Assembly: GCA_031253835.1 (NCBI GenBank)
Contig: JAIRVP010000043.1
Span: 186,001-250,000, forward strand
Origin: Burkholderia sp.
GTDB taxonomy: Bacteria > Pseudomonadota > Gammaproteobacteria > Burkholderiales > Burkholderiaceae
DNA length: 64,000 bases
Direction: 5' to 3'
The notes beneath the pieces are model-generated. The model was not told where the DNA came from. It saw nothing but the letters and a program-made list of their open reading frames with translations, and did not search any database. Below are positions 19,308 to 27,359 of this stretch, piece by piece; position 1 is the stretch's first letter, and each line of letters opens with the position of its first letter. A program made the position numbers and the translations under genes.

Positions 19308-20152
19308 ACGGCGAGATCCCGGTCGAAGACGCCGGCCGCCTGCGGCGCGCCGTCGGTGGCCGGACCGTAGGCCGGCACGCACATCGGCGCGCCCGTCTGC
19401 GGATGCGCGAGCTTCAGCATCTCGACGCCGAACGCCGCGCGCAGCCGCGCCGGATCGAGCATCGCGTCGGGCGTGCCCTGCGCGACGAGACGGCCCGCGC
19501 GCATCAGCACGATCTCGTCGCTGTATGCGGCCGCCTGGTTCAGGTCGTGCAGCACCCACACGATCGTCAGCCCGCGCGTGCGGTTCAGCGTGCGCAGTGC
19601 GTCGAGGATGTCGAGCTGGTGATGGATGTCGAGGTAGGTCGTCGGTTCGTCGAGCAGCACGATCGGCGCCTGCTGCGCGAGCGCCATCGCGATCCATGCA
19701 CGCTGGCGTTCGCCGCCCGACAGTGCGCCGACGTCGCGCTCGGCGTCGCCGGCGAGGCCGCTCGTGTCGAGCGCCTCGTCGATCGCCGCATGGTCGGCCC
19801 GCGACAGGCCGCGCAGGAAGCCGCCGTACGCATAGCGTCCGTAGGCGACGAGCTCGCGCACCGTCAGGCCCGACGGAATCTGGTTGAATTGCGCAAGCAT
19901 CGTCAGCTCGCGCGCGAGCGCGCGACGGCGAAACGAGGCGAGCGGCTGGCCGTTCACTTCGACATGGCCGGCACGCGCGGGCTGCAGGCCCGCGAGCGTG
20001 CGCAGCAGCGTGCTCTTGCCGCAGCCGTTCGGTCCGCACAGCGCGGTTACGCGGCCGGCCGCGATCGACAGGTCCAGCCCGTCGATCACGACATGGTCGC
20101 GATATCCCACCGACAGCCCGCGCGCGGCAAGCGCGGCGGTACTACGCGTCAT
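19304..20152 (-). CDS. orbC: Ferric-ornibactin ABC transporter ATPase OrbC
   Basis: A 282-residue FecE/FhuC-type ATP-binding subunit. Walker A is GPNGCGKST (40-48), signature LSGGERQR from residue 144, Walker B IVLLDEP (164-170) and the H-loop WVLHDLNQ. The start ATG shares one base with the orbG stop (TGATG), and its own stop overlaps the orbD start. The protein powers uptake of ferric ornibactin through OrbD. Confidence 0.93.
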   Translation of the reverse strand: MTRSTAALAARGLSVGYRDHVVIDGLDLSIAAGRVTALCGPNGCGKSTLLRTLAGLQPARAGHVEVNGQPLASFRRRALARELTMLAQFNQIPSGLTVRELVAYGRYAYGGFLRGLSRADHAAIDEALDTSGLAGDAERDVGALSGGERQRAWIAMALAQQAPIVLLDEPTTYLDIHHQLDILDALRTLNRTRGLTIVWVLHDLNQAAAYSDEIVLMRAGRLVAQGTPDAMLDPARLRAAFGVEMLKLAHPQTGAPMCVPAYGPATDGAPQAAGVFDRDLAV

Positions 20153-21159
20153 CAATCCTCCGTTCGGTCGCGCGGGACCGTATGACTCTGCGCCATCGCG
20201 ACGACCACCTTGCGCGGCCCTTCGAACGGGTCGCGCGCATGCGCGGTCAGCATGTTGTCGAGCATCAGCACGTCGCCCGTGCGCCACGGGAACACGATGC
20301 GCTGCTGGTCGAGCACGCCGCGGATCTCCGCGAGCGCATCGGCCTCGAGCGGTTCGCCGTCGCCGTAGTACACGTTGCGCGGCACGTTCTCGAGCCCGAC
20401 CGCGTCGACGAGCGCGTCCTGCATGTCGTCGTCGAGCGCCGACAGGTGGAACAGGTTCGCCTGGTTGAACCACACGCGGTCGCCGGTGCGCGGATGGCGC
20501 GCGACGGCCTGGCAGCGTTCACGCGTGCGCAGCAGCAGCTCGCCGTCGTCATCGGTACGCCATGTGCATTCGATGCCGCGCGCCGCGCACATCCGTTCGA
20601 CCTCGGCCGGCTCGTCGGTGCCGAACGACTGCTGCCACGGCAAGTCGAGCCCCTGCCCGAAATTGCGCACGTACAGCAGCTCGCGTTTTTCGAAACGCGC
20701 GACGAGCACCGGATCGAGTGCGCGATACACCGCGCGGCTGTTCGCGATCGGCGTCGCCCCGCCCTTCGGCGCGGCGAGCGCGCAGTGGAACCAGATCCGC
20801 AGCGGCCATTCGCGCGTGTACGACTGCTCGTTGTGCAGCGGAATCGCGCGGTGCGGCGGGTATTCGGTCGACGTGTAGACGGCGCCCTCGACCTGGCTGC
20901 GCGGCGTCGACGCGTATTCATAGCCGATCAGCGGATCGCCGAACGATGCCGCGAACTGCTGGAACGCGTCGATCGACGGCACGTGAAAGCCCGTGAACAG
21001 TACGCCGCCCGCGCGTTCGAGCGTGTCGGCCGCGATCTCGCGCGCCAGCGGCGCGACGTCGTCGATCGACAGGCCGTCGCTGCCGCGCGGCGACACGACG
21101 GTGGGCAGCCCCGGCTCGATACGCAGGTCGTCGAGCGTCGGCAACGAAAGCAGGGTCAT
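20152..21159 (-). CDS. orbG: TauD/SyrP-family aspartate beta-hydroxylase OrbG
   Basis: A 335-residue non-haem iron, 2-oxoglutarate-dependent dioxygenase. The iron-binding triad is visible as His109-x-Glu111 (PLHNEQSY) and His307 (TAHARDP), with Arg in GPRKVVVAM fitting the 2-oxoglutarate site. In ornibactin assembly this family is assigned to beta-hydroxylation of aspartate, which matches the Asp-type pocket in OrbI module 2. The gene starts 44 nt after orbH. The ligand is HxE rather than the more general HxD, as is common in the SyrP-like group. Confidence 0.9.
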   Translation of the reverse strand: MTLLSLPTLDDLRIEPGLPTVVSPRGSDGLSIDDVAPLAREIAADTLERAGGVLFTGFHVPSIDAFQQFAASFGDPLIGYEYASTPRSQVEGAVYTSTEYPPHRAIPLHNEQSYTREWPLRIWFHCALAAPKGGATPIANSRAVYRALDPVLVARFEKRELLYVRNFGQGLDLPWQQSFGTDEPAEVERMCAARGIECTWRTDDDGELLLRTRERCQAVARHPRTGDRVWFNQANLFHLSALDDDMQDALVDAVGLENVPRNVYYGDGEPLEADALAEIRGVLDQQRIVFPWRTGDVLMLDNMLTAHARDPFEGPRKVVVAMAQSHTVPRDRTED

Positions 21160-21203
21160 GCAACGTCCTCTTCAGGTGGCGCGCCGGATCGCGGCGCAGC
21201 AGG

Positions 21204-21446
21204 TCACGAGGCGCGCGACGCGCGCTCGCCGTCCATCGCGCGGCGCAGGCTCGCGGGGCGCATGTCGGTCCAGACTTTCTCGATGTGCGCGAGACAGTCT
21301 GCCTTCGGGCCGCTCACGCCGACCTCGCGCCAGCCGGCCGGCACGGGCCGGAACGTCGGCCAGATCGAATACTGTTCTTCGTCGTTGATGACGACCGTGT
21401 AGACGAGATCGTCGGTGTCGGCGGAAGGCGTCGGGGCTTGCGTCAT
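21204..21446 (-). CDS. orbH: MbtH-like protein OrbH
   Basis: An 80-residue MbtH-family helper that binds and activates NRPS adenylation domains. The family core is clear: YTVVINDEEQYSIWP, then VPAGWREVG and a tryptophan in VWTDMRP. It is first in the orbH-G-C-D-F-B transcription unit behind its own OrbS-type promoter, so OrbS activity sets both helper and uptake gene levels. The ATG giving MTQAPTPSAD fits the family length. The Shine-Dalgarno match is weak. Confidence 0.93.
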   Translation of the reverse strand: MTQAPTPSADTDDLVYTVVINDEEQYSIWPTFRPVPAGWREVGVSGPKADCLAHIEKVWTDMRPASLRRAMDGERASRAS

Positions 21447-21510
21447 GATCGGAAATCGCTGAGACGGTTGAAGGAGGCGAAGCGGCGGTTTCGGCCGCTC
21501 CTGTCTGATA

Positions 21511-21535
21511 GACGATTGGCCGGCGCGTTTTTTTA
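21511..21535 (-). promoter_or_regulatory. OrbS-type promoter for orbH operon
   Basis: On the minus strand TAAAAA, 15 nt, CGTC, followed by TATCAG as in the orbE promoter. The first three bases of the -35 element are the TAA stop codon of orbS, so the promoter begins exactly where orbS ends. It lies about 65 nt before the orbH start and would let OrbS amplify the downstream genes separately from its own gene. Confidence 0.8.
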
Positions 21536-22201
21536 CCGCCGCCGTGCGCGGCCGCCCAGGAACACCGGGCACGCGACGCCGCGCTGGCACGCGTCGAGGC
21601 ATTCCGCGCAGTGGCGCTCCGCGTCGCGCACCATGAAATGCACGAGCGTCTGCGACACGTTCAGCGCGCGCGCCGCGGTCTGCAGCGTTTCCTCGCGCAG
21701 CCGCACCATCTCGAAGGCCGCGCGGCTGCGGGCCGGCAGGTCGTCGAGCGCGGCCCACACGCGCCGCAGCGTATCGCGCGTCATCAGCGCGGCTTCCGGC
21801 GTCGGCTCGGGCGACGGCACGTCGAAGCCGTCGTCCTCTTCCGTGTGATAGACGTTCTCGAGGCTTTGCCGGCGGCAGGCGTCGATCGACGCATTGCGCA
21901 CCATCCGCGTCACGTACGCGACCGGCTGGCGCACCGCGTCCTGGTTCGGGAATTCGACGAGCTTGACGAATACGTCGTGCACGACGTCCTCGGCACGGCT
22001 CGCACAGCCGACGAAGCCGCGCGCGACATTGACGAGCATCGAGCGATGCGAGATCAGCACGTCGAGCAACGCACCCTGCGCATGCGGCTCCGCGGCACGG
22101 CGCGCCCGTGGCGCGGCGCGCGGCGGCAGGTCCGCATAACTGCCGAGGAACGGGTTCGCCGCTGCTGCCGCCGGTCGGTCGAGCACTTCCGCCATGGCCA
22201 T
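21533..22201 (-). CDS. orbS: ECF sigma factor OrbS
   Basis: A 222-residue extracytoplasmic-function sigma factor of the iron-starvation class. Region 2 is visible as GFVGCASRAEDVVHDVFVKL with YVTRMVRNASIDACRR. Region 4 is LPARSRAAFEMVRL with a helix-turn-helix ending ARALNVSQTLVHFMVR. The Cys-rich C-terminal tail (AERHCAECLDACQRGVACP) has four cysteines within about 15 residues; this resembles what is described for OrbS and could be metal-responsive. No anti-sigma (FecR-like) gene is adjacent, consistent with Fur control instead. A GGAG lies 9 nt before the ATG. Confidence 0.94.
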   Translation of the reverse strand: MAMAEVLDRPAAAAANPFLGSYADLPPRAAPRARRAAEPHAQGALLDVLISHRSMLVNVARGFVGCASRAEDVVHDVFVKLVEFPNQDAVRQPVAYVTRMVRNASIDACRRQSLENVYHTEEDDGFDVPSPEPTPEAALMTRDTLRRVWAALDDLPARSRAAFEMVRLREETLQTAARALNVSQTLVHFMVRDAERHCAECLDACQRGVACPVFLGGRARRR

Positions 22202-22232
22202 CGATCTGCTCCGTCAAATTCCGAGATAGCGC

Positions 22233-22264
22233 AATTTAGCGTAAACGCAAATCATTCTCAATAC
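22233..22264 (-). promoter_or_regulatory. orbS sigma-70 promoter with overlapping Fur box
   Basis: The minus strand reads TTGAGA, 17 nt, TAAATT, a good housekeeping promoter whose -10 ends about 30 nt before the orbS ATG. A 19-nt sequence matching the Fur consensus in outline (GTATTGAGAATGATTTGCG) covers the -35. Fe-Fur binding there would exclude RNA polymerase, giving iron repression of orbS and, through it, of the rest of the locus. Confidence 0.72.
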
Positions 22265-22495
22265 GATTACCCGATGACCCTTTCAGTCGTCAGGATTTGT
22301 CTGACCAATGGTCGAAATCGTTGTCCGTGCCGACGGGCCGTGCAGTCGTCCGGCGCGCCCGGCTGGCACCCGGCCGACGCGAGCTTTCACACGCCTGACG
22401 AAGCGCCTGCACGTGTCATGGGCGGTAGCAACTTCTTACCACGTGAAATTTTGGGGGCTCGTACGATCGACTTGCCGTTTCCAAGGGAGAAAACC

Positions 22496-22735
22496 ATGAA
22501 ATCCATCGTGTTGTCCGCTGTCATGGTTGGCGCGCTGTCGAGCGTGATGCTGACCGGATGCGTTGCCTACCCGGGCCCTGCCGAAGTCACGATCGGCTGG
22601 CATGGCGATCGTTACTGGGACGGAAATCGCTATTGGGAGCGCCACGACTGGGAAGCCCGGCATCCCGGCCCGCATGACGACCGCCGTGATGATCGCCGGG
22701 ACGACCGTCGCGACGATCAGCGGCCGCAGTGGTAA
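22496..22735 (+). CDS. Small predicted lipoprotein
   Basis: A 79-residue protein with a hydrophobic signal segment and lipobox LTGC (Cys at about residue 22), so a membrane-anchored lipoprotein is predicted. The mature part is rich in Trp, Tyr, Asp, Arg and His (WHGDRYWDGNRYWERHDW) and ends in a tandem DDRR repeat and RPQW. A good ribosome site (AAGGGAGA) precedes the ATG. It is divergent from orbS. I do not recognise a function; small YXXRYW-type lipoproteins are common in Burkholderia. Confidence 0.82.
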   Translation: MKSIVLSAVMVGALSSVMLTGCVAYPGPAEVTIGWHGDRYWDGNRYWERHDWEARHPGPHDDRRDDRRDDRRDDQRPQW

Positions 22736-22781
22736 TGCCCGGCCGCTCCCGTAATCCGCTATTCAACGACAGGACCTCGAC

Positions 22782-22919
22782 ATGAAGACGCTACTGAAAA
22801 CCCTGACTGCTGCCGCCGTTGTTGCCGCCGTGCTCGTGCCGGCGATTGCCGAAGCGCATCCGCACCGCGTGTGCCACTTCGAACATCATCATCACAAGGT
22901 GTGCCGCTGGGTGCGCTGA
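22782..22919 (+). CDS. 45-residue secreted His-rich peptide
   Basis: A short frame starting MKTLLKTLTAAAVVAAVLVP, with a clear signal peptide ending near AIAEA. The mature peptide of about 20 residues contains seven His and two Cys (HPHRVCHFEHHHHKVCRWVR). An AGGAC lies just upstream, and the frame is followed closely by a strong terminator. It begins 46 nt after the lipoprotein gene, so the two may be co-transcribed. The composition suggests metal binding, but that is inference. Confidence 0.7.
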   Translation: MKTLLKTLTAAAVVAAVLVPAIAEAHPHRVCHFEHHHHKVCRWVR

Positions 22920-22940
22920 GCGTCGCGCAGCAGATGCGGG

Positions 22941-22966
22941 AAAGCGCCGGCACGCCGGCGCTTTTT
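22941..22966 (+). terminator. Rho-independent terminator after the His-rich peptide gene
   Basis: A 9-bp GC-rich stem (AGCGCCGGC and its complement, loop of two) is followed by a run of five T. It lies 22 nt after the stop codon and also separates this unit from the convergent fimbrial operon. Confidence 0.88.
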
Positions 22967-23002
22967 GTTTGGACGGCTCGAACGGCGCGGGTGCCCGCGA
23001 TA

Positions 23003-24025
23003 TCAATAGATGAACAACCGGATCGTCGCCGTCGCGTCGAACCGCCCGATCTTCGGCGGCCCGAACGACTTCAGCACCGCGTCCATCAAGACGCTCTGGT
23101 TCATGACGTTGGACGGGAATTGCGCGAGGGTGAACTGCTCGTTGAACGGAATCGCCTTGCCCTGGCTGTCCTCGATGCCGATCCCGAAATTGCTGTCCTT
23201 CGCGGGCACCAGCAAGCCGTTCTGCACCGGATAGCTCGTCTCGAAGTACCCGTCGACGCGGACCGCGACGTTGCATTTCTTCGTCAACGACAGCGAAAAC
23301 CGCTTGCGCGGCACCGCGGGCAAGAAGCCGTTGCCGACTGCCTGCACCTGTCCGAAATTGACGATGCCCGGCTCGGGCGTCACGAGCACGTCGACGAAGC
23401 ACGGCGTCGGCTTGAGATTGCGCAGGCCGCTCAGGCGGTACTGGAAGCTCGGGCTGTAGGCGTTCAGCCCGAACTCGCCGTCGAACTGGAATACCGTGTA
23501 GATGTCGCTCGGCGGCTGGACCCAGTTGCCCCGCTTGCGCACGACGACCTGGTAGTCGATGCTGATTCGCGTCTGCTCGCAACGCCCTCGATCGAAGTCG
23601 TACTTGCTGCACGGCGGCACGGAATACCCGGTAAACACCCCGCCGCCGCGATTGCTGGTCTTGTCGAAATAGTCGATACCCTTGTAACGGATGCCGATCT
23701 CGAGCCCCCACGCGGCAGGATTCGTGCGATTCGGATTCGCGTAGAAGTAGATGTTGTCGACGACTTTGAGGCTGCTGCTGTCTCCCAGATCCTTGTAGCA
23801 ATACCCCGATGTCGTTCGCACCGGCGACACCCAGATCACATAGCCGTCGGGCGCATCGGTCGGATACGACGCAACGCCGCCGATCGGCTCGGTCAACGAA
23901 GTCGCGCCGCTGTTGGTCAGACAGCGCAGCGCCCAGGCGGGCTGCACGGCCGCGACCAGCAACACGAGCACGATCCAGCGCAGCCACGCGGCCGGCGATC
24001 CCCGATGGTGCATCCCCCCGCTCAT
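23003..24025 (-). CDS. Fimbrial tip adhesin / minor subunit (chaperone-usher operon 1)
   Basis: A 340-residue exported protein, last gene of the first fimbrial operon. A signal peptide (residues about 13-35, VLVLLVAAVQPAWA) precedes a two-part mature protein. The N-terminal half, with four or more Cys and aromatic patches, looks like a lectin/receptor domain. The C-terminal half resembles a pilin domain (PEPGIVNFGQVQAVG, then a beta-strand-rich end). This two-domain layout is typical of FimH-like tip subunits. The ATG overlaps the chaperone stop (ATGA). Receptor specificity cannot be read from sequence. Confidence 0.82.
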   Translation of the reverse strand: MSGGMHHRGSPAAWLRWIVLVLLVAAVQPAWALRCLTNSGATSLTEPIGGVASYPTDAPDGYVIWVSPVRTTSGYCYKDLGDSSSLKVVDNIYFYANPNRTNPAAWGLEIGIRYKGIDYFDKTSNRGGGVFTGYSVPPCSKYDFDRGRCEQTRISIDYQVVVRKRGNWVQPPSDIYTVFQFDGEFGLNAYSPSFQYRLSGLRNLKPTPCFVDVLVTPEPGIVNFGQVQAVGNGFLPAVPRKRFSLSLTKKCNVAVRVDGYFETSYPVQNGLLVPAKDSNFGIGIEDSQGKAIPFNEQFTLAQFPSNVMNQSVLMDAVLKSFGPPKIGRFDATATIRLFIY

Positions 24026-24768
24026 TTCTTCACGCTCTTGCAGGCACCGGCCTCGCACGCATACTCGACCGCCACCTGGCCGCCGTAATCGTCGATATGC
24101 GTGACGAACACCGTGGAAGGCGTCGCGGCCTTGAACGGCACGTCGGCCGTGCTCATCGGGCTCACCATCACCGGCTCGATCGGCACCGGCGTCTTCTGCG
24201 CGCCCGACGCCACGTCGACGATCGTGATGTGAAACGGCGTCGGGTTGTCGAACACGAGCTTGTGCGCAGCCGAATCGACGCGCAGCGTCATCGGCAGCGT
24301 CCAGTCCTCGTCCCGCGCGGGCTGCACGGCCTTCGGCCGGTAGAACAGCTTCATCTGCGTATGCAGCGCGATCTGCAGCGTGTTCGGCGTGTCGGTCTTC
24401 GGCGGCACTTCGCGGATGTTCAGGTAGAACACCGATTCGCGATCGGCCGGCAGCGCGGTGCCCGGCAGCTTCGCGATCCGCAGCACGTTGCGCTCGTTCG
24501 CCTCGACACGCTGCAGCGGCGGCACGACCATCAGCGGCGACGTGATCTTGTTGCCCTGCGCGTCCTCGAGCCACGACTGCACGAGATACGGATACGTCGT
24601 GCTCTTGTTCGTGATCGTGACGATCGCGGCCTGTTCGCCTTCGTTGAAGATCACGCGCGTGCGATCGGGCACGATCGCCGCCTGCGCGGCGCCCGCGAGC
24701 AGCGCGCCGGCAGTCGCGAGCACGCACCACGCGCGCCGCGGAAAGGAAAGGGAAAATGCGTTCTTCAT
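24022..24768 (-). CDS. Periplasmic fimbrial chaperone (chaperone-usher operon 1)
   Basis: A 248-residue PapD/FimC-type chaperone. A signal peptide of about 30 residues (MKNAFSLSF...AGAAQA) is followed by TRVIFNEGEQAAIVTITNKS, the family's first strands. The subunit-binding patch is in YLVQSWLEDAQG and RESVFYLNIREVP, and NPTPFHITI marks the second domain. The ATG giving MKNAFSLS was chosen for the clean signal peptide; MDPAMKN 12 nt upstream is an alternative. Starts 16 nt after the usher stop. Confidence 0.9.
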   Translation of the reverse strand: MKNAFSLSFPRRAWCVLATAGALLAGAAQAAIVPDRTRVIFNEGEQAAIVTITNKSTTYPYLVQSWLEDAQGNKITSPLMVVPPLQRVEANERNVLRIAKLPGTALPADRESVFYLNIREVPPKTDTPNTLQIALHTQMKLFYRPKAVQPARDEDWTLPMTLRVDSAAHKLVFDNPTPFHITIVDVASGAQKTPVPIEPVMVSPMSTADVPFKAATPSTVFVTHIDDYGGQVAVEYACEAGACKSVKK

Positions 24769-24784
24769 CGCTGGATCCATGAAA

Positions 24785-27271
24785 TCATCGTTCGATCCGC
24801 ACGGCCGCTGCATGCGACTCGCCGGGCGTCTGGCACGTCACCGGGATCGGCGTGCCTTCGAGTTGGAGCTGGTTCGGCAATGCATCGACCGTGCAGAGCG
24901 TGCGTTCGCCCGCGCGCACCGCCAGCGTCGACTTCGGCTGAACCTGGGTCAGGAACGCCGCACCGCCCTCGCCGACGATGCCGAGCTCCTTGCCGTTCGC
25001 CGCGTCCTGCACCGACGCACCGAACGGCAGCGGCTTGCCGGCCGCATCCGTCAGCGTCAGGTACAGGTTGCTGCCGCGCGCGGTGGAGAACTTCACGAAA
25101 CCGATCGCGCCGTCGGTCAGCACCATGCGCTGGATCGGGTTCGTCACCTGCACTTCGAGCGGCAGCTTCTCGACATTGACGGTCGCGTCGTACACGTTGT
25201 ACGGCGAGATGCCGTCGAGCACCGCGTAGCCGCGCGAATCCGTATGCGCGAGCGTGCCGGACAGCGGCACGTCGGGCACGCCGTCGGTCGATACCAGCAG
25301 GCGCGTGTCGCCCGCATTGCCGTTCGCGTGCGCGGACACGCCGTACTGCGTCGCGACGAACGAGCCGTCGACTTCGAGCGACGCGGCCGCGTACGCATTG
25401 GCGAGCGTCGACGCCTGCGCGGTGAGCTGGTACGCCGACGTGCGCTGGCGGAAGCTCGCGTTCGCCGACGCGCGGCCGTCGGTCTCGCCCGCATTGACCT
25501 GGTAGGTGCGGCCGGCCGGATCGTCGTAGATGTAGCCGGCGTTCACGCTCGTGCTGCCGCTGCCGGTCGTCAGGTTCGACGTGACGGTGTGACGGCCGCC
25601 GATCGGCAGCGTCGCGGTGACCGAGAACTGGTTGCCGCTCGCGCCTGCGCTCTGCGTGCGGAATGCCGACACGCTGACGTTCACGTTGCGCAGCGTGCCG
25701 ATCGAGAACGCGCGCGTCAGCGTGAGGCCGACGCGCTGCTCGGACGAACGCGCCCAGTAGGTCGTCTGGTCGTACGAAAAATAGGTCGACGTGTCGCCGA
25801 AGCGCTTCGACATCGTCGCCGAATAGCGCTGCTTGCTGTTCGCGAGGCCGTACGCGGTCGGGTCGCCGGAGAATTGCGCGAAGTTCGTGTATTCGCGTTC
25901 GGAGAAGCGATAGCCGAAGAAGCGCACGTCGGCGTCGAGCCCGTCGAAGTGCTTCGAATAGTTGATGCGATACGAGTTGCCGTTGCGCGTCGCGCCGTTC
26001 CACCACAGCCGTGCCCGCGCATGCGTGACGTCGGCCGACACCGCGCCGAACGTGCCGAAATCGCGGCCGACGCCAAGCGCGACCGACGTATAGCCCGACG
26101 CCGCGATGAAGCCGCCGTACGCGGTGATGTCGAACGGCAGGCCGTACGCGATTTCACCGAAGCCGAAGAACGGCGTGATGCCGGCCCCGCCGAACAGGCG
26201 CGGCTTGCCGACCGCGGCCTTGTAGCGCAACTGCCCGGTACGCGCGAGGAACGGCACGGCGGCCGTCGTCACCTGGAAGCGCTGCACGCTGCCGTCCTCT
26301 TCCTCGACCGCGACGTCGAGCGTGCCCTGCACGCTCGTGTTGATGTTCTGCAGCGCGAACGCGCCCGGCGACACGCGCGTCACGTACAACACGCGGCCGG
26401 CCTGCGACACGGTCACGGTCGCGTTGGTGCGTGCGACGCCCGAGATCAGCGGCGCATAGCCGCGCAGCGACGGCGGCAGCATGCGGTCGTCGCTGCGGAT
26501 CGACGCGCCCGTCAGGGCGAACGTGTCGAAGATGTCGGAAGTCAGGTAGTCGTCGCCGAACGTCACCGTCGACTGGATCGACGGCAGCGCGCGAAAGGCA
26601 TACAGCCGGCTGAAGCGGAACGTGCGGTCCGCGTACGCCGTGTTGCCCACGTTCGATTGCGCCTGGTAGTCGCCGCGCAAGCGCCATGCATCCCAGTTCG
26701 CGCCCACCGTCCCGTAGGCCTGGATCGCATTCGTCTGGCTGCCGCCCGCACCGAAGTTGCGGTTCGTGTTCGCGATCACGCGATAGTCGAGCATCGCGCC
26801 CGGAATCCCTTCGGACCAGCGCTCCGGCGGCAGGTAGGTCGAATCGGTGAATTCGAGCGCGGCCTGCGGAATCGTGATCTTGAGCCGCCCGTCGCTTTTC
26901 AGGTAACGCACGGTCGCACCCTCGATCGCGCCGAGGTCGACGCAGCGTCCGCCCTGGAAGCGCGGCAGGTCCTTCGCGAGCGACGGCTTCAGCCCGAATT
27001 GCGCGACGAGCTCCGGCCGCAGGCACGGCTTGCCGGCCCCCGATGCGTCGACCGCGATGAACTCGATCGACTGCAGCCCGTAGAACAGGTCGTTGACCTG
27101 CACGTCGAGCATGTACTCGCCCGGCAACGTGAAGTCCGCCTGCGAGAACTGCGACAGATCGACATTGTTCGCGCCGTCGATGTTCAGGAACGACGAATTG
27201 AATTCCGTCGCATGGCTCTGGCTGCCGACGACCAGCACGGAGACGCAAAGGAAGGAATGTCTGATTCGCAC
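24785..27271 (-). CDS. Outer-membrane fimbrial usher (operon 1)
   Basis: An 828-residue FimD/PapC-type usher that forms the outer-membrane pore and assembly platform. The signal peptide ends SQSHA. Family blocks include FNSSFLNIDG at the mature N-terminus, SDDRMLPPSLRGYAPLISG near residue 260, the plug region after it, and PFGASVQDAANGKELGIVGEGG in the C-terminal domains. The start codon is GTG with a weak ribosome site. It follows the major pilin after an 88-nt gap containing a stable hairpin that may lower usher expression relative to pilin. Confidence 0.93.
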   Translation of the reverse strand: MRIRHSFLCVSVLVVGSQSHATEFNSSFLNIDGANNVDLSQFSQADFTLPGEYMLDVQVNDLFYGLQSIEFIAVDASGAGKPCLRPELVAQFGLKPSLAKDLPRFQGGRCVDLGAIEGATVRYLKSDGRLKITIPQAALEFTDSTYLPPERWSEGIPGAMLDYRVIANTNRNFGAGGSQTNAIQAYGTVGANWDAWRLRGDYQAQSNVGNTAYADRTFRFSRLYAFRALPSIQSTVTFGDDYLTSDIFDTFALTGASIRSDDRMLPPSLRGYAPLISGVARTNATVTVSQAGRVLYVTRVSPGAFALQNINTSVQGTLDVAVEEEDGSVQRFQVTTAAVPFLARTGQLRYKAAVGKPRLFGGAGITPFFGFGEIAYGLPFDITAYGGFIAASGYTSVALGVGRDFGTFGAVSADVTHARARLWWNGATRNGNSYRINYSKHFDGLDADVRFFGYRFSEREYTNFAQFSGDPTAYGLANSKQRYSATMSKRFGDTSTYFSYDQTTYWARSSEQRVGLTLTRAFSIGTLRNVNVSVSAFRTQSAGASGNQFSVTATLPIGGRHTVTSNLTTGSGSTSVNAGYIYDDPAGRTYQVNAGETDGRASANASFRQRTSAYQLTAQASTLANAYAAASLEVDGSFVATQYGVSAHANGNAGDTRLLVSTDGVPDVPLSGTLAHTDSRGYAVLDGISPYNVYDATVNVEKLPLEVQVTNPIQRMVLTDGAIGFVKFSTARGSNLYLTLTDAAGKPLPFGASVQDAANGKELGIVGEGGAAFLTQVQPKSTLAVRAGERTLCTVDALPNQLQLEGTPIPVTCQTPGESHAAAVRIER

Positions 27272-27319
27272 GCGGCGCTACCGGAAGTCCAGGGAGAAGG
27301 AAACGGAAGGAAAGAAGAA

Positions 27320-27348
27320 GGAGGAAGGGATGCGCGCATCCCTCCTCC
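27320..27348 (-). terminator. Hairpin between major pilin and usher (possible attenuator)
   Basis: An imperfect inverted repeat, GGAGGAGGGATGC pairing with GCATCCCTTCCTCC, followed on the minus strand by a pyrimidine-rich tract (TTCTTTCCTTCC). It sits about 12 nt after the pilin stop. Such hairpins often protect pilin mRNA or partly end transcription, but there is no clean T run. Confidence 0.55.
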
Positions 27349-27359
27349 GGCACGGACGC

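Noticed and set aside
22871..24088. Plus-strand frame antisense to the fimbrial adhesin starting with GTG inside the His-rich peptide gene
   Set aside because: Arg/His-rich shadow of the adhesin with no motif; the short MKTLL frame has the signal peptide and ribosome site.
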